The notes below the pieces were generated by a model, which saw only the letters and a list, made by a program, of their open reading frames with translations, was not told where the DNA came from and searched no databases. Made by a program: the position numbers and the translations under genes. A DNA stretch of 64,000 bases, from NCBI RefSeq assembly GCF_000376245.1, contig NZ_AQXM01000055.1, forward strand, positions 1 to 64,000. Direction: 5' to 3'. Source of the stretch: Acaricomes phytoseiuli DSM 14247 (lineage in GTDB: Bacteria > Actinomycetota > Actinomycetes > Actinomycetales > Micrococcaceae). Positions within the stretch are counted from its first letter, which is position 1, and every line of letters starts with the position of its first letter. Positions 16,531 to 25,453 of the stretch are shown here, one piece after another.

Positions 16531-17433
16531 TCAGGGTTGAGTCACGACGACTTTGCCGCCACCGCTTTCCGCGATACGGTGCGCCTCGGCGATATCACTC
16601 ACCGGCAGAATGTGATCGACCCTGGGCGTATACGAGCCCTCGCGGCCGAGCGCCGCTGCGTGCCTGAGCAACGCAGATTCGTTGCGGGCATTGACCTTAT
16701 GGAGACCATATCGCGCTGCGCCTTCATCATCGATCACTGTCACCACGCGACCTGGGGACCCGGCAATCGTCACCAAATCTGGTAACGATGCTGACGGGGC
16801 GGCATGCAAAGCCGCGTCAACTCCGTCTGGGGCAATCTGTGCGACACGATCGATCAGACCCGGGCCATAGCTGACCGGGACCACGCCAAGAGATCTTAGG
16901 TAATCATGGCTCGCCTCCCGCCCGGAACCGATGACAGTCGCACCCGCCGAGAGCGCGATAGCAGCGGCGGCGCCACCAACAGCACCCGATGGGCCTTCGA
17001 CAAACAGGGCCTTACCTTTCAGATCCCCGAGCACTTCCAGCGCAGCCTCTGCGGTAGCAGCAGCGAGCCCTGCCGCAGCGGCCTGGGCCATCGACCAGCC
17101 TTCCGGGATCACGCTCCACGCGGTGAGCACCGCGTATTCAGCGGTAGTATCACTTACTCCACCGAGGCCGAAGACTCTGTCGCCCACTGCAGTATCTGTG
17201 ACACCAGCACCAACCTCATCGACCACTCCTGCGGCGTCCCGGCCTGGTATTGCCGGAAGGTTTAGCGGCATGACGTCCTGAAAGCCCCCGCCTCTTAAGA
17301 GGTAATCTATGGGATTCACGCTACTAGCCTCCACCTTGATGCGCACCGATCCTTCGATCGCGTGGGGCTCGGGGGCTTCATCAACAATCAGCACCTCCGG
17401 GGATCCGTAGCTATAGAAACGAGCGGCGCGCAT
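16531..17433 (-). CDS. Zinc-free quinone oxidoreductase-like MDR-family reductase
   Basis: A 300-residue NADPH-dependent medium-chain reductase. The ATG at 17433 is chosen because AGGAGAT precedes it by 5 nt; the longer open frame upstream would run through the operator. It starts MRAARFYSYGSPEVL, has the GroES-like domain (IKVEASSVNPIDYLLRGG, then PGRDAAGVVDEVGAGV) and a Rossmann motif (EGPSGAVGGAAAAIALSAGA). Structural-zinc cysteines are absent, as in the quinone oxidoreductase subgroup. It is divergent from the MarR gene with a perfect palindrome between them, suggesting induction by an electrophile or quinone (inference). Confidence 0.87.
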   Translation of the reverse strand: MRAARFYSYGSPEVLIVDEAPEPHAIEGSVRIKVEASSVNPIDYLLRGGGFQDVMPLNLPAIPGRDAAGVVDEVGAGVTDTAVGDRVFGLGGVSDTTAEYAVLTAWSVIPEGWSMAQAAAAGLAAATAEAALEVLGDLKGKALFVEGPSGAVGGAAAAIALSAGATVIGSGREASHDYLRSLGVVPVSYGPGLIDRVAQIAPDGVDAALHAAPSASLPDLVTIAGSPGRVVTVIDDEGAARYGLHKVNARNESALLRHAAALGREGSYTPRVDHILPVSDIAEAHRIAESGGGKVVVTQP

Positions 17434-17469
17434 GATATCTCCTATGGTTTGTGCTGAATTTATAGTGGG

Positions 17470-17503
17470 AGTAAATTTACTTTCCACGGAAAGTAAATTT
17501 ACT
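17470..17503. promoter_or_regulatory. Perfect 16-bp inverted repeat, probable MarR operator
   Basis: AGTAAATTTACTTTCC (17470-17485) is followed by AC and then the exact complement (17488-17503). Each arm itself holds the nested palindrome AGTAAATTTACT, so two identical 12-nt sites occur 22 nt apart centre to centre. The element lies between the divergent reductase and MarR genes, overlapping where both promoters should be. A TATAAA-like -10 for the reductase is at 17464-17459 on the minus strand. Confidence 0.75.
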
Positions 17504-17544
17504 ATGAAACATTTTCCGCAGCAAGTAATGCTAAAATGTGAAGC

Positions 17545-18045
17545 GTGAATGACCACCTCTCCCCCCAACAGGAACGGGCTTTCACCCTGCTGTCCGGGGT
17601 AATCATGTGGCTGCCGTCCGAACTGGATGCTTATCTCGGAAGCACCGCCTCTCTCAGCTTTACGGAGTACCAAGTGCTGAGATGGCTTTCCAAGACCGGA
17701 GACCTCGAGGTGCACATGGGTCGCCTAGCAGCTACAGCCAGCGTCACACCCTCGCACTTATCGCGGATCATCGGAAGGCTTGAGAAGCGGAACCTGCTAA
17801 GCCGGAGCACGGACCCCTCCGATGCGCGCAAGACACAGGTCCAGCTGACACAGGAGGGCACCCAGTTGGTGAACCAAGTGGAACCCGGATTCGCCACCGA
17901 GATCCGCCGACGAGTTTTCGACCTACTCAGTGAAGGACAGGCAGAACATCTAGAAGACATCACCGAAGCTATTCTCCTATTTTTAAAGGAAGACTGCCTC
18001 CAATTCCTCCCACCCCGGAACGGCCAGCAGGCACGCCCGTCATGA
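17545..18045 (+). CDS. MarR-family transcriptional regulator
   Basis: A 166-residue winged-helix repressor. It contains FTEYQVLRWLSKTGD, the recognition helix region VTPSHLSRIIGRLEKRNLLSR, and the wing STDPSDARKTQVQLTQEG. These match the MarR signature, with the DARKT segment in the wing. The start is GTG at 17545 with only a weak ribosome binding site; a TAAAAT hexamer at 17532-17537 sits so close that the transcript may be nearly leaderless. It probably represses the divergent reductase and itself through the palindrome at 17470-17503. Its stop overlaps the next gene's ATG by 4 nt. Confidence 0.9.
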   Translation: MNDHLSPQQERAFTLLSGVIMWLPSELDAYLGSTASLSFTEYQVLRWLSKTGDLEVHMGRLAATASVTPSHLSRIIGRLEKRNLLSRSTDPSDARKTQVQLTQEGTQLVNQVEPGFATEIRRRVFDLLSEGQAEHLEDITEAILLFLKEDCLQFLPPRNGQQARPS

Positions 18046-18827
18046 GGGAGCCTCAGCGGATGCTCTCCGATTCCGGACTGCTGGCCCGGATCGTGCCGGA
18101 TGAGCTGAGCGGCGGCAGCGTGCTGGAGATCGGCGGAGCCGAGCAGTCCCATGTGGACCTAGCGCAGCCGGCCCGGCTGCAGTATGAATACCTACACCGG
18201 ATCGGCGCACTGCTCGATGCCTTCCGGCCAGCGGGGGAAGCGGTGTCGGTACTGCATCTCGGAGCCGGCGCACTCACCCTGGCCAGGCAAATCGCCGTGA
18301 CCCGGCCAGGCTCGCAGCAGACTGCCATAGAACGCGAACGGGAGCTCCCAGGGTTCGTACTCGAATATTTGCCCTTACCTGCCGGCACCCAGCTGGACAT
18401 GCTCGTCGGCGATGTCCGCTCGGACCTGGAGGCAGCCAAGGGAAACGGAACCCGCCGCTTCGACGCCATCGTGCTGGATATCTTCAGCGGCCTGCCAGTT
18501 CCCGAAGAGCTCATCGCACCGGAGTATTTCGCCGAACTGGCGGCCCTGCTCGCAGCAGGCGGAGTGCTCGTGGTGAATATCGGCGACGATCCGGGGCTGC
18601 CCCTGGTGAAACTGATCCAGCAGTCGGCAGGTCAGGTCTTCCCTGCCACCGCGCTCTTCGGGAACCAGCAGATGTTCAGCGGCCGCTACCCCGGGAACCT
18701 GATCTTCGCAGCGGTGGAACCGGGCACTCGGCGGTGGCCGGCAGCCTGGACCGAACAGCTCAATCAAGCCGGCCCGCATCCGGCACAGCTGCTGAGCGGT
18801 ATGGAGCTTGAGGATTTCTGCCGTTGA
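18042..18827 (+). CDS. Spermidine synthase-like SAM-fold protein
   Basis: A 261-residue protein with a class I methyltransferase/aminopropyltransferase fold: VLHLGAGALTLARQIA (motif I, about residues 68-83), QTAIEREREL, DMLVGDVRSDL and FDAIVLDIFSGLPVPEEL, then EYFAELAALLAAGGVLVVNIGD. This is the layout of the spermine/spermidine synthase family. The catalytic Asp pattern is not complete enough to claim polyamine synthesis. Translation is coupled to the MarR gene by a 4-nt overlap. It is convergent with rsmD, with only 3 nt between stops. Confidence 0.75.
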   Translation: MREPQRMLSDSGLLARIVPDELSGGSVLEIGGAEQSHVDLAQPARLQYEYLHRIGALLDAFRPAGEAVSVLHLGAGALTLARQIAVTRPGSQQTAIERERELPGFVLEYLPLPAGTQLDMLVGDVRSDLEAAKGNGTRRFDAIVLDIFSGLPVPEELIAPEYFAELAALLAAGGVLVVNIGDDPGLPLVKLIQQSAGQVFPATALFGNQQMFSGRYPGNLIFAAVEPGTRRWPAAWTEQLNQAGPHPAQLLSGMELEDFCR

Positions 18828-18830
18828 GAT

Positions 18831-19421
18831 TCAGACAGTCTCGGCGAACCAGAGCTGCGTCTCGCCATAGGCTTTTCCCGCGAAGCGTTCCATTCCCGCG
18901 GGCCAGTGCGGCTCCGGGGAGCGGCTTGAGCGTTCCACCACGATGACCGCATCTGCGGCGAGCTGCGGCAGCAGCAGTCCCAGCACCTCGGCCAGCTCCG
19001 CATCGCCCAGGGCGTACGGCGGATCCGTGAACACCAGATCCCAGCCCTGCCTGCCAGCCTCATCGGCTGCCGCGGAGCCGCTGTGCCTGCGTAGGAAGGC
19101 CTCCGCTTTGCCCTGATGCACCTGCACCGCCTCAGCACCCAGCACCCGGTTGACGAGCTGGGCATTACGACGGCAAGCCTCCGCTGCCCGGGCATTCGCC
19201 TCGATCAGCAGTACCTCCCTGGCGCCCCGGCTGGCGCTTTCGGCGCCGAGCGCCCCGGAACCGGCGTAGAGATCCAGCACCCTGGCATCCTGAAGAGCAC
19301 CCAAAGCCTCCAGACGAGAGAACAATGCTTCTTTCACACGGTCCGTCGTGGGCCTGGTGCCTTCCCCGGGGACCGAAAACAGCGGATGACCTCCGGCGAC
19401 ACCGGCGATGATGCGGCTCAT
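18831..19421 (-). CDS. rsmD: 16S rRNA (guanine966-N2)-methyltransferase RsmD
   Basis: A 196-residue methyltransferase acting on G966 of 16S rRNA in the 30S subunit. It starts MSRIIAGVAGGHPLFSVPGE with the family TRPTTDRVKEALFSRLE segment. It has motif I VLDLYAGSGALGAESASRGA and the catalytic motif DPPYALGD for amino-group methylation. It lies 6 nt downstream of recG in the thiL-DAK-recG-rsmD operon. Confidence 0.95.
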   Translation of the reverse strand: MSRIIAGVAGGHPLFSVPGEGTRPTTDRVKEALFSRLEALGALQDARVLDLYAGSGALGAESASRGAREVLLIEANARAAEACRRNAQLVNRVLGAEAVQVHQGKAEAFLRRHSGSAAADEAGRQGWDLVFTDPPYALGDAELAEVLGLLLPQLAADAVIVVERSSRSPEPHWPAGMERFAGKAYGETQLWFAETV

Positions 19422-19427
19422 GACGCC

Positions 19428-21692
19428 TCAGCCCCGGTCAAGGAAAGCCTCGCGTTCCGGGTTCAGCGCCGCGTCAAGGGCCTCGAGCAGCGCCGGATGA
19501 AGCTTCAGTTCCGGATCCGCGCCGACCAGCTCGGAAGCATCCTGACGTGCTGTGTCGATGATGTCCTCATGGTCGATGACTCGCAGCAGTCGCAGCGCGG
19601 AGCGCCCGCCGGATTGACTCGCGCCGAGGATATCGCCTTCCCCGCGCAGTGCGAGATCCTCCTGCGAGAGCCGGAAGCCGTCCGTGGTCGCCGCGACCAC
19701 ATCGAGCCGCCGCCGGCTGGGGTGCTCCGGTTCGAGCTCTGTCACCAGCAGAGCGGTGCCCGGCAGACCGCCCCGGCCCACCCGTCCGCGGAGCTGGTGC
19801 AGCTGGGAGATACCGAAGCGATCGGCATCCAGGATCACCATCAGGGTCGCATTGGGCACATCCACGCCTACTTCTATCACCGTGGTGGAGACCAGGACCT
19901 TCACTTCTGCCGAGGCGAAGCCGGCCATGATCTCGGCTTTCATCTCGGTGTCCAGCTGACCGTGCAGCATCTCGATGCGCTGACCCTGAAGCGCCGGGGC
20001 GCGGCGGAGCATCTCCACCACATCCAGAACCCCTGCGGTCTGCCGTTCCCCCTCGCCGCCCGGTGCCGGATCCACAGGCTGATCCTCCGCTCCGGCTTCC
20101 GGCACGGAGCCGCCGATCCGCGGGCAGACCACGTAGACCTGATGCCCGGCATCAATCTCCTCCCGGCTGCGCTGCCAGATCCGCTGCGCCCAGGCCGGGT
20201 TCTCGGCCAGGCCCACAACGAAACTAGAGATCGGGGCACGCCCGGCGGGCAATTCGCGCAGCATCGAGGTCTCCAGATCACCGAAAACGGTCATCGCCAC
20301 GGTCCGGGGTATCGGCGTCGCCGTCATCACCAACAGATGCGGCGGCGCATCGGCTTTATTGCGCAAGGCGTCGCGCTGCTCCACGCCGAAGCGGTGCTGT
20401 TCATCGACCACCACGAGGCCCAGATCGGCGAAGCTCACTTGATCCGCGAGCAGCGCATGCGTCCCGATCACGATGCCCGCAGCACCGGAGGCAGCGTCCA
20501 GCAGAGCTTTTTTCTTCGCGGCCGCAGGCATGCTGCCGGTCAGCAGCGCCACCCTGGTGCCACCTTCATGGCCGCCGAGCATACCGCCTTCGGCGAGCGA
20601 GCCCAGAGCCGCGACGATCGACCGGTAGTGCTGAGCAGCCAGGACCTCGGTAGGTGCGAGCAGAGCGGCCTGGCCGCCGGAATCGATCACCTGCAGCATC
20701 GCGCGCAACGCTACGAGGGTCTTCCCGGACCCCACTTCGCCCTGCAGCAGCCGCTGCATGGGGTGCGCCGCAGCCAGTTCCGCGGCCAGCTCACGGCCCA
20801 CGGACTGCTGGCCACCGGTCAGGGTGAAAGGCAGTGCCGCATCGAAGGCAGCGAGCAGCCCGTCCTGATGCACGGGGCGGGGTACCGCCCGCTGCGTCTT
20901 CACCGCCTCCCGGCGGCGGGCCAGGGCGGTCTGCAGGACGAGCGCCTCCTGGTAGCGGAATCTGTCCCGTGCACGCTTCCAGTCCACGGGTTCTGCAGGG
21001 CGGTGGATCATCCGGTAGGCCTCAGCGAGTGCCGGGAATCCTTCCCGGGCCACGATCTCAGCGGGCAGCGGATCGACGAATCCGTCGAGGTCTACTGCGT
21101 CGAGCATCGCGGAGATCGCTTTGGCGGTCTTCCAGCTGGGGAGCTTAGCGGTTGCCGAGTACACCGGGATCGGCTGCCGTGCGAACGCTTCAGCATCCGC
21201 ATCGGCATCACTGCTCTCGGCGTCGAGCAGCACATAGTCCGGATTGGTGAGTGTCAGCGAGCGGTTGAAGAATCCAACTTTGCCAGAGAACATCGCCCTG
21301 GTGCCAGGGCGCAGCTCCCGTTCAGCACGCCAGCCGTTGAAAAAACTGATACGCAGCATGCCGGCATCAGCCGGGTCGCCTGTTTCAGCGGCGTCAGCAA
21401 CGGCGCCGCCATCCCCGGTGACGACGATCTCGGTGATGTTCCCTCTGCGCTGCCGCATGGGCCGGGTCCGTGCGCTCACTACCCGGGCAATCAGCGTGAC
21501 ATCCTCATCGAAGGGCAGTTCGGAGATCTGGGTCAGTTCGCCCCGGTTCAGGTAGCGGCGCGGGAAGAAATCCAGGAGCTCGCCCACAGTAGTCAGCCCG
21601 AGATGCTTCTCCAGGCTACTCGCCGAGGCTTTGCCGAGCAGTCGGCTAAGCGGCAGCGCACGGTCTCCTTGGGCTATGGCCGTATCAGTCAT
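19428..21692 (-). CDS. recG: ATP-dependent DNA helicase RecG
   Basis: A 754-residue helicase that remodels stalled forks and Holliday junctions. It has an N-terminal wedge/OB region (FPRRYLNRGELTQI), Walker A in LLQGEVGSGKTLVALRAM, DEQHRFGVEQR (DEQH box), MTATPIPRT, and the C-terminal RecG signature region RGRVGRGGLPGTALLV. The ATG at 21692 (MTDTAIAQGD) is chosen over 21710 because the longer form adds only MWCVKT inside the upstream gene. It overlaps the upstream DAK-family gene by 8 nt. Confidence 0.96.
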   Translation of the reverse strand: MTDTAIAQGDRALPLSRLLGKASASSLEKHLGLTTVGELLDFFPRRYLNRGELTQISELPFDEDVTLIARVVSARTRPMRQRRGNITEIVVTGDGGAVADAAETGDPADAGMLRISFFNGWRAERELRPGTRAMFSGKVGFFNRSLTLTNPDYVLLDAESSDADADAEAFARQPIPVYSATAKLPSWKTAKAISAMLDAVDLDGFVDPLPAEIVAREGFPALAEAYRMIHRPAEPVDWKRARDRFRYQEALVLQTALARRREAVKTQRAVPRPVHQDGLLAAFDAALPFTLTGGQQSVGRELAAELAAAHPMQRLLQGEVGSGKTLVALRAMLQVIDSGGQAALLAPTEVLAAQHYRSIVAALGSLAEGGMLGGHEGGTRVALLTGSMPAAAKKKALLDAASGAAGIVIGTHALLADQVSFADLGLVVVDEQHRFGVEQRDALRNKADAPPHLLVMTATPIPRTVAMTVFGDLETSMLRELPAGRAPISSFVVGLAENPAWAQRIWQRSREEIDAGHQVYVVCPRIGGSVPEAGAEDQPVDPAPGGEGERQTAGVLDVVEMLRRAPALQGQRIEMLHGQLDTEMKAEIMAGFASAEVKVLVSTTVIEVGVDVPNATLMVILDADRFGISQLHQLRGRVGRGGLPGTALLVTELEPEHPSRRRLDVVAATTDGFRLSQEDLALRGEGDILGASQSGGRSALRLLRVIDHEDIIDTARQDASELVGADPELKLHPALLEALDAALNPEREAFLDRG

Positions 21693-22683
21693 CGTCTTGA
21701 CGCACCACATCGTCGGAGCGTAGATCTTTGATCTCGATGCTGAGTGGTTCGCTGAGCTCCTTGATGACGGCGAGCGCAGGAGCCGGGTCCGTCACGTGCA
21801 CATGCACTCGCCAGCGGTAACCGCCGCTGGACTCCTCGATCTGCCCGACCGGGCTCATGATCACCGAATTGCCCAGCTCGTCGAGCCGCATCCGCAGACT
21901 TGCGGCTTCAAGCGGTGTGAGCACGATGGTGCACATCACCTCTACCCCGTCCATGCCGTGATCCGGGGCGGTGAGCTGACCGTGGCCGGAGTCGTAGCCC
22001 ACCAGTTCCTCGAATAATTCATCGCGAACCGACTGGTGCAGAATCTCCGCTCGCAGGCAGTCCAGCACCAGCAGCAGGCCGACGCCTCCGGAGTCGACAA
22101 CGCGGGCCCGGCGCAGCTCATCCAGCTGCGACTCCGTGGCGATAACAGCCCGGTAAGCGACTTCAACCGTATTCTCCAGGGCCGTGGAAAGCGCTTGATT
22201 GCTCTCGTCGCCGGCCACCGTGGCATCGGCCATGGCAGCGCCTTCTGCAGCGGCCTGCATCACGGAGAGCATGGTGCCGGGCCGGGGCTCGCTCAACGCA
22301 GACCAGGAGCGAATTTGAGCCCTCTGCAAAGCCGCCGCGAGCAAAGGGGCGTTGAGCCGCTGCGCACCGTGCAGGGGCTCGGCCAGCGCGGCCAGGAACA
22401 CCGAGAAGAGCGTGCCGGAGTTACCGCGGGCCTGCTCCATGGCTGCCTGGGCGGCGGCATCGAGCACCGCACCGAGGTCACCGGCTTCGACTAGCTCAGC
22501 CCGCTGCTGCAAGCCGTGATTGGCGGAGCGGACCGTGGCGTACAGGTTGGTCCCGGTATCGCCATCGGCTACCGGGAAGATGTTGATCGCATTGAGCCGG
22601 TCAGAGTGGTTGGCGAGCGCTTCTTCGCAGCGCATCAGCCAACGCCTGATCGCCTGCGCATTCGAAGCGATCTTAATGTGCAA
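21685..22683 (-). CDS. DAK2/FakA-like kinase-family protein
   Basis: A 332-residue protein with the ATP-binding DhaL/DAK2 fold: NAINIFPVADGDTGTNLYAT (metal and nucleotide site, about residues 31-50), then ARGNSGTLFSVFLAAL and RPGTMLSVMQAAAEG, and DSGGVGLLLVLDCLRAE. This is the N-terminal half of FakA-type fatty acid kinases; full FakA is about 550 residues, so this is the short form seen next to recG in actinobacteria. The open frame starts with TTG at 22683, overlapping thiL by 11 nt; an ATG at 22635 is an alternative. The substrate is not certain. Confidence 0.82.
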   Translation of the reverse strand: MHIKIASNAQAIRRWLMRCEEALANHSDRLNAINIFPVADGDTGTNLYATVRSANHGLQQRAELVEAGDLGAVLDAAAQAAMEQARGNSGTLFSVFLAALAEPLHGAQRLNAPLLAAALQRAQIRSWSALSEPRPGTMLSVMQAAAEGAAMADATVAGDESNQALSTALENTVEVAYRAVIATESQLDELRRARVVDSGGVGLLLVLDCLRAEILHQSVRDELFEELVGYDSGHGQLTAPDHGMDGVEVMCTIVLTPLEAASLRMRLDELGNSVIMSPVGQIEESSGGYRWRVHVHVTDPAPALAVIKELSEPLSIEIKDLRSDDVVRQDDD

Positions 22684-23716
22684 AATGGTCCCATCCTACG
22701 GTGTTATGAGGCCTGCCGGAGATCGTCACCCGGGCAGAGCTCTGCTCCATCGAGCCTACCGAACCGATCACCCGGAAACCATCAGGAAGCGCTGTGCCCG
22801 GACTGAAGCACGCTAATAAGCCGTAGTCCTCTCCCCCGCCCAGCACCCAGGTCATCGGATCCACCGCTAGCAGCCGGGCCGCTGAAGCAAGCGCCGGCAA
22901 ATCACCGCGCAGCGCCTCCGCGTCGAGGTCAATGGCCACCCCGGAGGCCTCGGCGAGCCTTTCGGCGTCGCGCAGCAGACCATCGGAGATATCCATCGCG
23001 GCGCCGGCGCCGGCCCGCAGCGCGGCTGGCCCGGCGCCCAGAGGCGGCTGCGGGCGGCAGAACGTGTTGACCACCTGACGCTGATCGGCATCGAGGCCGC
23101 CGATGCTGTGGCGGCTCTCCAGAATCGCCCAGCCCGCTGCAGCTCGGCCCGGAGCACCCGCGAGCATCAGCAGCTGACCTTCGGCAGCCGTGGACCGCAG
23201 CAGCGGGGCGGCTCCGCCGAGATCGCCGAAGACGGTAATCGTGATCGCGAGTTCCCGGCCCTGGGAGAGGTCTCCGCCGACCACCGTGCACCGGTCTGCG
23301 CCGAGCTGATCGATGGCTTGCTGCAGTCCGGTGGCGAAGTCCTGCATCCAGTTCACCGGGGTGTGCCCGGGCATGCTGAGGCTCACCACCATGCCGGTGG
23401 CGTGGGCTCCCATGGCATTGATATCGCTGAGGTTCTGCGCTGCGGCTTTCCAGCCGACGTCGTAGCCGCTCGAGGAGTAGCCATTGGGCCAGACGAGCCG
23501 GAAGTCCGCATCCTGGACCAAGGTGTCCATCGATACCACGAGCCTGCCGTCAGGGGCCGGGATGACGGCGGCATCATCGCCCGGGCCGACCAGCACCTCG
23601 GTCGATTCGCGTAGCAGCGGAAGGATCCGGGAGATCAGCTGGGATTCGCTCAGTTCGCCCACCAGCAATTCCCCAGCGGCTCGCCCTTGGGAGTCTGCCG
23701 CAGCTTGCTCAGTCAC
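22673..23716 (-). CDS. thiL: Thiamine-monophosphate kinase ThiL
   Basis: A 347-residue enzyme that phosphorylates thiamine monophosphate to thiamine diphosphate. Motifs are VGELSESQLISRILPLL, VGPGDDAAVI, SMDTLVQDADFRL, AAAQNLSDINAMGA, GGDLSQG and AMDISDGLLRDA, all characteristic of ThiL. Starts are unclear: GTG at 23716 gives MTEQAAADS but sits directly on GGGAGG; a second GTG lies about 24 codons in. The longer open frame to 24034 runs antisense through the next gene and is rejected. It is the first gene of thiL-DAK-recG-rsmD and divergent from the DUF3515 lipoprotein. Confidence 0.93.
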   Translation of the reverse strand: MTEQAAADSQGRAAGELLVGELSESQLISRILPLLRESTEVLVGPGDDAAVIPAPDGRLVVSMDTLVQDADFRLVWPNGYSSSGYDVGWKAAAQNLSDINAMGAHATGMVVSLSMPGHTPVNWMQDFATGLQQAIDQLGADRCTVVGGDLSQGRELAITITVFGDLGGAAPLLRSTAAEGQLLMLAGAPGRAAAGWAILESRHSIGGLDADQRQVVNTFCRPQPPLGAGPAALRAGAGAAMDISDGLLRDAERLAEASGVAIDLDAEALRGDLPALASAARLLAVDPMTWVLGGGEDYGLLACFSPGTALPDGFRVIGSVGSMEQSSARVTISGRPHNTVGWDHFAH

Positions 23717-23751
23717 CTCCCTACGGTATCGCACACCGTAAGCTGGAAGGC

Positions 23752-24288
23752 ATGTTCTCTCGTCTTGGCGCTGCGTCTCGCCCGCTGATCCGGCGCAAGC
23801 CATGGGCTGCCACGGCACCCATCTGCTCCTTTGTCGTCCTGGCAGGATTGCTCGCGGCGTGCTCGCCTTCGGTCCGGGTGGCTCCGGCTCAGGCTTCGGC
23901 TGATCCGCGCTGCGCCGCGATGATGGTGGCGCTGCCGGATGTGCTCGACGGACAGCAGCTGCGGGAGACCAGCTCTCAGGGCACCGCCGTCTGGGGCGAC
24001 CCCGCGAAGATCGTGCTGCGCTGCGGGGTGGCACCGCCCGGGCCGACGACGGACCCCTGCGCCACGGTCAACGGTGTGGATTGGCTGATCCGACAGGCTG
24101 AAGGAGCTGATGAAGCTGACTCGGAGCTCTACACGGTCACCAGTTACGGCCGCGTGCCGGCCACCGAGCTGACCTTCAGCCAGAAAGAGGTCTCCTCAAA
24201 TAATATCCTGGCGCAGCTCACCACGGCTGCTTCGAAGATTCCGCAGCAGCGGCGCTGCCTCGGCCCTGCCGATCTCGCCACTCTGTGA
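23752..24288 (+). CDS. DUF3515 family lipoprotein
   Basis: A 178-residue secreted protein of unknown function. After a basic N terminus there is a hydrophobic stretch and a lipobox LLAAC (Cys at about residue 37). The mature part has the family pattern DPRCAAMMVALPDVLDGQ, a second Cys in LRCGV and DPCATVNGVDWLI, and a final RRCLG. Four conserved cysteines may form disulfides. It is a typical neighbour of ddl and thiL in Micrococcaceae. Convergent with ddl. Confidence 0.85.
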   Translation: MFSRLGAASRPLIRRKPWAATAPICSFVVLAGLLAACSPSVRVAPAQASADPRCAAMMVALPDVLDGQQLRETSSQGTAVWGDPAKIVLRCGVAPPGPTTDPCATVNGVDWLIRQAEGADEADSELYTVTSYGRVPATELTFSQKEVSSNNILAQLTTAASKIPQQRRCLGPADLATL

Positions 24289-24304
24289 GCGAGACGCCCC
24301 GATG

Positions 24305-25453
24305 TCAGCGCAAGCCCGCGGCCCGGGATAAGGCCAGCTGCAGCAACTCGTCGACCAGTTCGGGATAAGCCACCCCCGTGACCGACCACATGTACGGGTA
24401 CATGGATTTAGAGGTGAATCCGGGCATGGTGTTGATCTCATTGATGAGCACGCGCCCGTCATCGGTGTAGAAGAAGTCGACCCGGGAAAGGCCCTCCGCA
24501 CCGATCGCCTCGAACGCCCCTGCGGCCTGCTCTCTGATCTGCAGAATCGCCTCTTCCGGCAGATCTGCCGGGCAGCTGAGTTCCGCGCCCTGATCATCGA
24601 GGTATTTCGCCTCGAAATCATAGAGGTCATGTCCGCCTGTCGTGACGATCTCCCCGGGCAGCGTGGTCCTCGGCGCGGCTCCATCCCGGCCCTGTAGCAC
24701 CCCACATTCGATCTCCCGGCCCGTGATCGCGGCTTCTACGATCACTTTCGGGTCCTCGGCGCGGGCCAGATCGATCGCCTCGATCAGCTCCTGCTCCGAG
24801 GTAGCCCGGCTGATCCCCACCGAGGATCCGGCGCGAGCGGGTTTGACGAAAACCGGCCATCCGAGCTCAGCGAGGCGGCCCAGGGTCTGCTCCCGGTGCT
24901 GCGTCCAGTCCCGGTGGGTGACCACCTGGTACGGCCCGATCTCGAAGCCCGCGCTGGTGAAAGCGCGCTTCATGAACTCTTTGTCCATGCCGATAGCTGA
25001 GGCTAGGATCCCGGCCCCGACATAGCGGATCTGCGCCAGCTCAAGATAGCCCTGAATAGTGCCGTCCTCGCCGTAGGGGCCATGGAAGAGCGGGAAGACG
25101 ACATCCACTTCGCCCAGATCCTCGACCACCTCACCGGCGACGGCGTTCAGCAGCACAGCCCTTCCGTTGACCGGCGTGAGCAGTAAGGACTCCGGGCGAT
25201 GCTCCGGCACCTGCGGCAAGCCGCCAGAGCCGAGCTGCCAGTCGTTGACTTCATCGCCTACGGGAACCCAACGCCCATCCCGGGTGACACCGATCGGCAG
25301 CACATCGTATTTCTCGGAATCGATCGCGCCCAACACCCCTGCTGCGGTGATGCAGCTGATCTGATGCTCGCTGGAGCGGCCGCCGAAGAGCACGGCGACA
25401 CGCGGCCGCCCGCCTGCCCCGGACGTCATCGCGCGCTCGTGATCGGCAGTCAT
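24305..25453 (-). CDS. ddl: D-alanine--D-alanine ligase
   Basis: A 382-residue ATP-grasp enzyme making the D-Ala-D-Ala dipeptide for peptidoglycan. Motifs are VAVLFGGRSSEHQISC, FPLFHGPYGEDGTIQGYLE, KPARAGSSVGISRA (ATP-grasp) and VDFFYTDDGRVLINEINTMPGFT with the metal ligands. It starts MTADHERAMTSGAGG; the ATG at 25453 overlaps the gpsA stop by 1 nt, so the pair is probably co-translated. It is the last gene of murA-plsC-gpsA-ddl. Confidence 0.96.
   Translation of the reverse strand: MTADHERAMTSGAGGRPRVAVLFGGRSSEHQISCITAAGVLGAIDSEKYDVLPIGVTRDGRWVPVGDEVNDWQLGSGGLPQVPEHRPESLLLTPVNGRAVLLNAVAGEVVEDLGEVDVVFPLFHGPYGEDGTIQGYLELAQIRYVGAGILASAIGMDKEFMKRAFTSAGFEIGPYQVVTHRDWTQHREQTLGRLAELGWPVFVKPARAGSSVGISRATSEQELIEAIDLARAEDPKVIVEAAITGREIECGVLQGRDGAAPRTTLPGEIVTTGGHDLYDFEAKYLDDQGAELSCPADLPEEAILQIREQAAGAFEAIGAEGLSRVDFFYTDDGRVLINEINTMPGFTSKSMYPYMWSVTGVAYPELVDELLQLALSRAAGLR

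Noticed and set aside
19116-21731. 871-codon plus-strand open frame antisense to recG
   Set aside because: RecG motifs are intact on the minus strand; the plus frame is His/Arg/Gly-rich with no domain, a shadow caused by GC-rich codon bias.
22673-24034. Long thiL reading frame starting at 24034
   Set aside because: The extra N-terminal part is antisense to the DUF3515 gene and Arg/Pro-rich; the ThiL domain begins after 23716.
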